From Lycorma delicatula (taxonomy: Eukaryota > Arthropoda > Insecta > Hemiptera > Fulgoridae), in contig NC_134464.1 of assembly GCF_047948215.1 (NCBI RefSeq), positions 34,409,020 through 34,473,019 on the forward strand: a stretch of 64,000 nucleotides of DNA, written 5' to 3'. The position numbers and the translations under genes were made by a program. Under the pieces are notes generated by a model. It saw only the letters and a program-made list of their open reading frames with translations, made no database searches and was not told the DNA's origin. Each line of letters begins with the position of its first letter. Within the stretch, counting starts at the first letter, position 1. This document shows positions 57,453 through 64,000 of this stretch, piece by piece.

Positions 57453-58889
57453 ATCTTGACTCCGAAGGGGAAGACATCCACTACGTCCAGTCGTCACACC
57501 ATCCCCTCCGTACCTATCCCTTAGGGGCTTAACCGGAAGTCGCCTTCAACAAGCCTCAAGACATCTAGCAGTCTTGGCCTCAACCAAGATTCTACCGATG
57601 CGAATGCCATATGTGACATATCACATATGTTCAGTGTACTAAGGGTAATGTCCATCAGGATCCAACAGACATTACGCTTCAAGTTCTAAAATAAGACTAT
57701 ACCGATTGAGCTGACTACTACTATCTACCCGGTGAAAGGTCGCAGTCTTTAGCGTGGTATCCCTCCGTACCACAATACGAATAGAGTTCCTTTCCCTTAC
57801 AATTCTTGGCCACGTGCCCTAACCCGGAACACTTGAAGCAACGGCTCACTTGTAAATGGTCCATAAACTTGCGGGAATGATGTTCAACTAAAACACGACC
57901 CTGATTCTCAACAAACTCTTTACGAATCTTCTTATCGCTCACAACCATATAATGCATATCACTATCCCGCTTACCGCCCGAAACACAATCTTGAATTTTT
58001 CCCGATAATCATCATAATCGTAATCCGATAAAACTATATTCTGATTCCAGGTCGCATTCAGGAAACCCTCCTCCCCCAGGGAATGTGGCACATCGTAAAT
58101 TATTACCCTAGTCCGCAGAGGCTTTTTCGAGACGGCCTTAATTTGATATTTACGTAACTCTTCAATTTTTTGAATTTCACGTTCGGTTTCAGTATCGTTT
58201 GCCACGATCCATATCCCTTTCGTGTTGTCTCTGACTATCCTTAAACATGCTCCCTAGGATCAAGTTTCTTTATCAACCAGTGACGAAAGGCCAGGAGACT
58301 TGTGTATCAACACCACCTGGTGGCTAGAAGCAGGAGGAGCGCCGAAACAACCTCCGAAACCATTTAGCAACCGATTTAGGCCGAGAAGCCCTCGATCTAT
58401 TCCGGTAACCGATCGTGTCTCTTCACTAATAACAAAAGCAAAAATCTTAGTTTGCGCATGCGGAGCAGGATATACGCAACTCTCTTATTCCTAACATTCC
58501 TCGGATCACAGACAAACTCCTCCCTTACAACCAAACAATTTTAACATATCAATCACTTCCGTCACTGTTTCATTCGAGACCAAATTTGATGAGGCCGACT
58601 ATTTCTCGAGTTTCTTCAACGCAGCGACCTCAGCCTACTTGGCCTTCTTGGCCTACTTGGCCTACTTGGACTGTAACGCTTGCTTTCCGTGACCAGCATT
58701 AGTCGGACCAAAAATTTCCTCAACTAACCTAGCGTCTGAGGCAGAATCTTCAGCAGTTGCGCTAACATCCCCAACTGCTTCAACACCCCTCACAGCCTTA
58801 ACTTTCCCAACCGCACCTGAAGTCATCTTCAGGTGCCATTATCCCCTTTCCTTTCCTCCGGGACTGCACCCACTCGGTTCGTTGTTGCG
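57453..58889 (-). mobile_element. R1-like LINE inserted in RLE LINE, internally deleted
   Basis: In its own sense it runs from about 58889 to 57453: an ORF1 region, then only about 170 bases, then the 3' tail block (TACGGAGGGGATGGTGTGAC ... CTTCCCCTTCGG). ORF2 is therefore missing. A leftover ALKKLEK and repeated lysine/alanine coding pieces (58700-58600) precede the main ORF1 part. Target duplication was not clear. Confidence 0.68.
57721..58205 (-). pseudogene. LINE ORF1 with two CCHC zinc knuckles
   Basis: ORF1 of R1-type LINEs binds element RNA. The first piece (58205-57939) begins MANDTETEREIQKIEELRKY and has RTRVIIYDVPHSL and YREKFKIVFRAVSG. One frameshift near 57960 joins it to the second piece (57957-57721). 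That piece has MHYMVVSDKKIRKEF and RVLVEHHSRKFM, then the knuckles CFKCSGLGHVAKNC and YSYCGTEGYHAKDC. The second knuckle has Tyr where the first Cys is expected. Apart from the single frameshift it is unusually well kept for this window, suggesting a younger insertion. Confidence 0.75.
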
Positions 58890-59530
58890 TCTGACTTGCA
58901 AGCTATAGCTGAAACCAAATACACAAGCAGACATAATGCAGCAGCTAAAGTAGCACACCAAGCCTTAGCCAAAATATAATTCATCGAAAACACAGATCCC
59001 TAGTACAAATACCCAACAACATCCATACTCGCCAATACTAAATGCAAAGTGTACTGGGATGTAGACATTCATGCGGATAAATCGATCCCTGCCAATAAAC
59101 CAGACATCACGCTTCCAATCAAAAAAAGAAAAAAACAAATCACCGACGTAATCGACGATCCTACCTTCCTCAACGACACAACATCGAAACTAAATACACT
59201 GAAAAGTTATTCAAATGCAGCTAATTTGCAATGGAAATAAAAAGGCTTCGGTTGCAAGAAAAATTCAACGTCATCACCCTAATATCTCACCCACTTACAT
59301 CCCATCTAATGCAGTTATAGCTCAAAATTTCTACCATTGTCAGATCTTTCTTTAATACAGAATCATAATAGTATGTGGAATTTGACATAGTCCGTCAGTG
59401 CAGATTAAGACCGCAGTCATGAGAGGAAGAGATAATAAGAAAATAATATTAGTAGCAACAATGTGTCTAATAGTTACAAAAGTGAAACAAAATTATTTCG
59501 CTTAGATAATAATTTTCATAGGCTAAATAA

Positions 59531-59531
59531 A

Positions 59532-59622
<91 letters not shown>
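59531..59622. repeat. (TA)n(CA)n microsatellite
   Basis: A TA run of 13 bases, then a CA run of about 79 bases, the longest in the window. Confidence 0.97.
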
Positions 59623-59626
<4 letters not shown>

Positions 59627-59967
59627 CGTATGTTACATTTAAACAAAATTGAATATTGGGTGTTTTAAGATTAAAAATAAAGTTGTTTGTAAATTTTTAT
59701 CAGTGATAAATGATATAAAATTATTTTATATATAGAAGTTACGATTCCAGTAATATATAGTCAAGTTAAAATTATTATAAAAGTACATGGTGTGAACCCA
59801 TTTAAAATTCTAAATTCAGCAGAATTCGATAAGATAAGTGCATATTCAGATATACAAATTGTGAACCAGTTGTTGATAAGATAAGCAGAATTCAAAACAC
59901 AGCACTACAAATAATATAATACGGTATTATACTATAAAATATAACTTTCTATATACGTGTATACATT

Positions 59968-60005
59968 ATATACTCGTGTATATATATATATATACACGAG
60001 TATAT
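59968..60005. repeat. 38-bp perfect palindrome
   Basis: The 19-bp arms contain ATATACTCGTG and its complement around a TA centre, able to form a cruciform. Confidence 0.9.
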
Positions 60006-60019
60006 TGACCAATACCAGA

Positions 60020-60235
60020 AAAATTCACTGGATTCCCCGGTTCCGCTCGCAGCAAGCCATAAGACATCCGCACCAAAACAACTGTCCAAGTGCTTTCCGC
60101 TGGAAATTAGCCAGCTGTGCACCAAATCCGGCGGACGCACCGAGGCTAAACTCTAAATCGATCAAGCGCGAGAATCGCGACAGCTGATCGCCAGTATCGA
60201 ACTCCCGCCAGATCTGGCGGACCTTAAATAACCAA
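60020..60235 (+). other. Possible LINE gag fragment
   Basis: A frame at 59957-60187 contains HQNNCPSAFRWKLASCAPNP, loosely like a zinc-knuckle stretch (H..NC....R..K..S). The sequence is GC-rich against its surroundings. There are too few matches to be sure. Confidence 0.25.
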
Positions 60236-61320
60236 CAAAACTTTCCATGACCACAAGTCTAGGCCACAAAGTACACAACACGACAAACGATAAAAAAACC
60301 CATTCATAAGTTATGAACACACAGATCCTTTCGTACAAATGTAGTTAAAACTTCCATGCAGTGTATAAAACACACTCACGAAACTCACAGAAAAGAAAAA
60401 ATCACTATAATAAACCAAAAACGGCAGGAGCGCGAGCAGCGCGACCATTCGGCCCTTCCCACAGTCCTTACAATTATTATTATAATAATAATGATGATGA
60501 TGATGACGTTCACGACGACAACGCTGACGATGACAGTGATAATGTGCGATAATATCTATGCACATGTCTGGGGCGGGTAACGACAAGTTATTTCGGTAGT
60601 TTCACTTTTATCGGCGGGGATTGATTTTGCTCAGGTGCTTCCCTGTGAAGTACGGGATTGGCGGACTTGAGCTGACCAGGCTGGTTGCGGTTGTGCTTTT
60701 CGGCTTTGCTGGTTGCAGCGGGAGATGGAGGTATGATCGTGATCTATTTTTGCCGACGCTATTCGTAGTGCGGACGAGGAGTCCCCATCTTTCTTCTCAG
60801 TTGTGGAGCCGGGTTATGGTGAGCTGATGTTAGCTTATCCAAGTCTTGCGCCGCTCAGTGTGAGTCAGTCACTTAGGCTGTTGGCAGGGATTGTCGTATG
60901 GGTTAGGGTACATGAATCCTTATTGTTATGTTCGGGCCCTGGGATGTCGGTATAATTGGTTAGGTTTGGTTTGGTTACCTGACTTCTCGCCCAGGGTTGA
61001 ACTTGTGATAGGCGGTTGGCTGGGGAACCCAAGTAGCATCAATATTTCAGAAAATGTATCAGTGTTCAACAAAATACAAAGTTACTGGTATCTAGATTTA
61101 TTCGTGAGGGTCCAAACAAGTTTACCTTCGGATTTTTCTTATGATGTGATTAAAATTTCATCGTCCATTATTACTGTCTGAAACATTTGTGATTTAATAA
61201 GATTTAAGTTTTTAAAAACTATTTTTTACTTGTCTGGTATCATAATTCTAAAATAACGCTCATAAAGCATAGCTCTAGGGCATAATTGAGCTTGGAATCA
61301 GATCTGATATAAAAGCTTGG
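60236..61320. other. Unassigned, with a GC-rich block and a trinucleotide run
   Basis: (TTA/AAT/GAT)n at 60473-60515 produces low-complexity frames. The block 60600-61050 is GC-richer, with ORF-like frames but no recognisable domain. It may be a leader of an unrecognised retroelement. Confidence 0.35.
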
Positions 61321-61329
61321 AATTCAGTA

Positions 61330-62300
61330 TATTCCTGAAGAAAGGCCTCTTTTTATTGACTCTTCTGAAGTTAGCATGAAAGCAGTTTTACTGCATAAGA
61401 AAGAGTTTTTATTGGTAAAAAATAGCCATCCATTCCATTAGCTCACGCAGTTAACATGAAAGAAACGTATGAACTATGGTATCAGAATTTGAAACAATAA
61501 AATACAAAGACCACGTGTGGCAAGTTTGCAGTGATCTGAAAGTCGTTGCGTTACTTCTTGGTTTATAAGGCGAGTTTACCCAATATTGTTGTTTTCTTTA
61601 TCTTTAGGATAGTCGTGATAAAAAAAGATATTCACAAGTAAAGGACTGGCAATTGGGACGTAACGTTTTGGCTGGTGAAAAAAAAAAAGTAAAGCATTTA
61701 TCGTTAATTGATAGTGGTTTTAAAATCATATTACCGCCAATTCACATAAAACTCGGACTAATGAAAAATTTCTTAAAGACAATAGACAAAGATGGACAAA
61801 GATTTATCATTTAAAAATAAGTTTTTATAAATTGAGTGATGGTAAGCTCAAGGAGAGTATATTTATCGGTCCACAAACCAAGAAACTGCTCAAGTACTCA
61901 ACTTTTTATGATAACTTAGCAAATTTGAACAAGCTGCATGGAAGTCCTTCAGAGACGTTGCTGGTGGATTTTTGGTAAAAGAAAAGATGAAAACTATGTT
62001 TTCTTGTTAATAAGCTGTTAGAAAACTACAATGATTAGGATGTAGGATGTCATTAAAAATTCATTTCCTATACTACCATCTAGACTTATTTCCCAAAAAT
62101 TTGGGTTGTGTCAGTGATGACCAAGGAGAGCGTTCGCCTTTCCATCAGGATATTATTCATCTGTATAATAATCCATGACGGACCATGGATCATAGGTACC
62201 AAGGAAGATGGGATCCTGGAATGACTGGTGACTACTGTATATTTTTGTTTAGAGAAACTTATCAACCATCGTACAAGCGAAAAATTTGTCAACATATTTT
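61330..62300 (+). pseudogene. Transposon-type protein common in arthropod genomes, decayed
   Basis: Plus-strand pieces follow a widely repeated arthropod protein whose members share the order below. The pieces are FIDSSEVSMKAVLLHKKEF (61357), VCSDLKVVALLLGL (61530; family C.DLKVI..LLG.Q), then YCCFLYL.DSRD (61585), KDWQLGRNVL and PIHIKLGLMKNFLKTIDKDG (61738). SLKIHFLYYHLDLFPK-like sequence lies near 62053, GERSPFHQDI near 62127, and RYQGRWDPGM ... DYC near 62187. The last two are the most diagnostic. Stops and frameshifts rule out function. I do not know the family's reaction; a transposon origin is inferred from its copy number elsewhere. Confidence 0.6.
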
Positions 62301-62565
62301 TTTTTTAAATTGAAGATAAGACGATTGTAAGGATTTAAACATCTAAAAATTGTTATTTTAAAGAAATTTCCAACGATTTAGGCTTTTATAAAATATTATT
62401 TTAAATTTGTATTAAAGTATTTCAATTGATCTGTGTTTGAATACATAAAAATGTAGGTGATTTAAATAAATTTTGAATGAATATACATAAATAATAAAGT
62501 TATAAGTTCTAATAGTTATAAGAAATATGCAAAGAATAATTTCTTTCACAGATTTTTTTTTTTAG

Positions 62566-62665
62566 CTCTTCGTTCAGTTCGGGAAGAAGAAGAAGAAGAT
62601 TTAATCCTGTTTGTTGCGGATGTGATCTGGAAACATGTTGCAAAATTATTGCCTGGTGTTCCTTA
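62566..62665 (+). pseudogene. Paralogous exon of the tetraspan gene, start codon absent
   Basis: The acceptor TTTTAG ends at 62565 and the donor GTAAGTCG follows at 62666. It is compared with the exon at 20698-20791. The frame reads FNPVCCGCDLETCCKIIAWCSL, close to SCCGCTLELGTKIIAWLNL, with the CCGC motif and the KIIAW kept and phase 0 retained. The ATG of copy 1 is replaced by TTCGGG followed by AGA repeats, which encode SGRRRRR. So this exon has no start and can be coding only if an upstream exon supplies one. It could be the second gene of a small tandem family, or a pseudogene. The downstream exons lie outside the window. Confidence 0.65.
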
Positions 62666-62872
62666 GTAAGTCGTTAAATATATATATTTTTTAATGAATT
62701 TCTTTATTTATTTTTTAAATTCAGTAACTTAATATTACATTAACTTTAAATTAGTGTTGCGTTGTATTGTATTAACCTAATCCTTAATCATTAAGGAGAA
62801 TCTGAATTATTTAACGAAAAATTAAATAAATGTTCCACAATAACGGCCTCACCGTTAAAACGATCCATTTTT

Positions 62873-62999
62873 ACTACCTTATACGAAGTAAAGGAAGTAT
62901 TGTGATCGCGAAAAATTTCGGTTTTCAGATTTCAACGGAAATATCCATTTTGACCATTCCTGTGTCCATTTTGACTAGTTTCGGCGTGACATCTGTACG

Positions 63000-63042
<43 letters not shown>

Positions 63043-63557
63043 CATAACTCAAAAACGATTAGCCGTTGACTGTTAAAATTCTGGATTTAGGACTGTTGTA
63101 ACATCTAGTTGTGCACCTCCACTTTTAATTGCAATCGACTGGACCAAAAATGTTCAAAAAATGCCCAAAATCTAAAATAACTTGGATTTCGGACTTTTTC
63201 TTAACTGCAGTAATAAGCCCTCATTGAGAGCTGTTCAACTATAGATCATCAGTGTTACTTATTTTCATTGGTTCCAGAGTTACAGCCAAATGAAGTTTTA
63301 ATTAATGAAATATTTGGAATTTACAAGGTGAAGGCACATCGTTCGATTCAGACTACATCTCCTTTTTTAACTTCTTTTTTAATTTAAATATTTTTGGAAT
63401 TTATTAATAATTATTAACCTCAGATTGTAAAAAGATTTTTACAATAAATAATAATTCAATAATAACAATAAAAAAAAAATGAAAAAAAATGTCAGAAGTT
63501 ATTAATGAAATATAATTAAAAATGTGTATATGTAAATTAATAGTCGTACAAGGAAGT
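62873..63557. mobile_element. TIR repeat, copy 1 (non-coding)
   Basis: The left end ACTACCTTATACGAAG and right end CGTACAAGGAAGT are inverted matches of the motif ACTTCCTTGTACG. The right border could extend about 25 bases further. A (TA)n at 63004-63040 is absent from copy 2. Coding signal: none. Confidence 0.7.
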
Positions 63558-63754
63558 CGTGTGTGCCCACATCAGATTTTTTATAATAACAATTTGAAAA
63601 AAATATATTTAAATATTCTTCTTCGTTATACAAAAGTACTATAATTTTTCTTTCCTACCACTCATAACTTTTAAAAAATATATTAATAAATGTATGTGAC
63701 CAAATGCTCTGGTTAAATTTGAGAAATATAATTTGGCAACTACACCATTTTTTT

Positions 63755-64000
63755 ACTTCCTTGTACGAAGAAAAGGAAGTAGAGTGATCGCAAAAAATTT
63801 CGGTTTCTAGATTCCAACGGAAATATCCATTTTGACCATTCCTGAATCCATTTTGACTAATTTCGGTGTGACGTAGATACGTATGTATCTCGCATAACTC
63901 AAAAACGATTAGCTGTAGGATGTTAAAATTTTGGATTTAGGACTGTTGTAACATCTAGTTGTGCACCTTCCCTTTTCATTGCAAGCGACAACCGAAAGAG
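63755..64000. mobile_element. TIR repeat, copy 2, cut by window end
   Basis: Starts ACTTCCTTGTACGAAG and is highly similar to 62873 onward (AAAATTTCGGTTT, GGAAATATCCATTTTGACCA, GGACTGTTGTAACATCTAGT). It continues beyond the window. Confidence 0.8.

Larger units (their letters stand above)
57204..59290 (+). mobile_element. RLE-type LINE, copy 2, interrupted
   Basis: Two plus-strand pieces, 57204-57452 and 58890-59290, correspond to about 16310-16640 and 16660-17000 of the copy at 13090. They contain the CCHC-like and nuclease regions. The open piece 59049-59240 has MYWDVDIHADKSIPANKPDI with the PD of the endonuclease motif, then IKKRKKQITDVIDDPTF, giving the second D. The upstream RT is absent. 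Between the pieces a LINE of another type is inserted on the minus strand. Confidence 0.72.
62505..63754 (+). repeat. Duplicate of the gene's first-exon region
   Basis: Collinear with 20640-21180 but interrupted by the TIR repeat at 62873-63557. It holds an exon copy (62566-62665) with its acceptor, donor and part of the next intron. The rest of the duplicate lies beyond the window. Confidence 0.8.

Noticed and set aside
59531..59622. Possible array-like repeat
   Set aside because: Simple CA dinucleotide run, with no spacers; not a CRISPR.
60356..60586. Overlapping open frames on both strands
   Set aside because: They come from trinucleotide repeats (poly-I/M/D/Y) and lack any domain.
62830..63069. 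79-codon open frame
   Set aside because: Spans a TIR repeat and a TA run that codes for alternating Tyr-Ile.

Overview
This is AT-rich animal nuclear DNA, almost certainly from an insect. The gene content is one spliced gene with long introns set in a dense layer of decayed transposons. The mix of piggyBac, Merlin, mariner, hAT, MULE, Helitron, Penelope, RLE-type and APE-type LINEs, and tRNA-derived SINEs, plus an insect-type four-membrane-segment gene, suggests an arthropod. A hemipteran is my guess from the repeat types, but it is not proven. There are no bacterial operons, rRNA genes, functional tRNA genes or CRISPR arrays.

Layout. 1-2022: 3' part of a piggyBac element ending in GGG-TTAA. 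2.3-3.2 kb: hAT (DUF4371-type) pseudogene, minus strand. 3.65-3.99: mariner tail. 4.6-5.8: two copies of SINE family A around a Merlin transposase remnant. 6.6-7.6: hAT remnant. 7.9-8.2: SINE family B. 8.27-8.99: nested fold-back element. 9.1-9.96: LINE ORF1, minus strand. 10.2-12.3: a two-sided repeat of unknown type, with a second copy at 54.4-56.7. 13.1-17.0: nearly full-length but dead RLE-type LINE. 17.2-17.6: LINE ORF1 fragment. 18.24-18.79: short LINE-derived element with a 14-bp target-site duplication. 19.0-19.7: Tc1/mariner pseudogene.

20.7-44.75: the one gene I can defend. Five coding exons have canonical GT-AG introns and consistent phases (0, 1, 0, 1). They encode 155 residues with four hydrophobic segments and an LPW motif, resembling the insect DUF4728-like family. 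Its introns hold a Helitron with both ends, SINEs, a hAT element with both ends, a MULE, a Penelope GIY-YIG fragment, two LINE fragments and a mariner.

44.8-62.4: intergenic sequence with Jockey/I-type LINE RT remains (47.6-50.4 and 50.6-51.0), LINE 3' tails, the second copy of the unknown repeat carrying a MITE, SINE B3, and a second RLE LINE interrupted by an R1-like LINE. A transposon-type pseudogene lies at 61.3-62.3. 62.5-63.75: a duplicate of the gene's first coding exon and flanking introns, with the start codon lost, followed by two TIR repeats.

I see no convincing new multi-gene system. The most interesting items are the shared 3' tail of two unrelated SINE families, the LINE-derived short element sharing its 3' end with two other loci, the paired two-sided repeat, and the duplicated exon.
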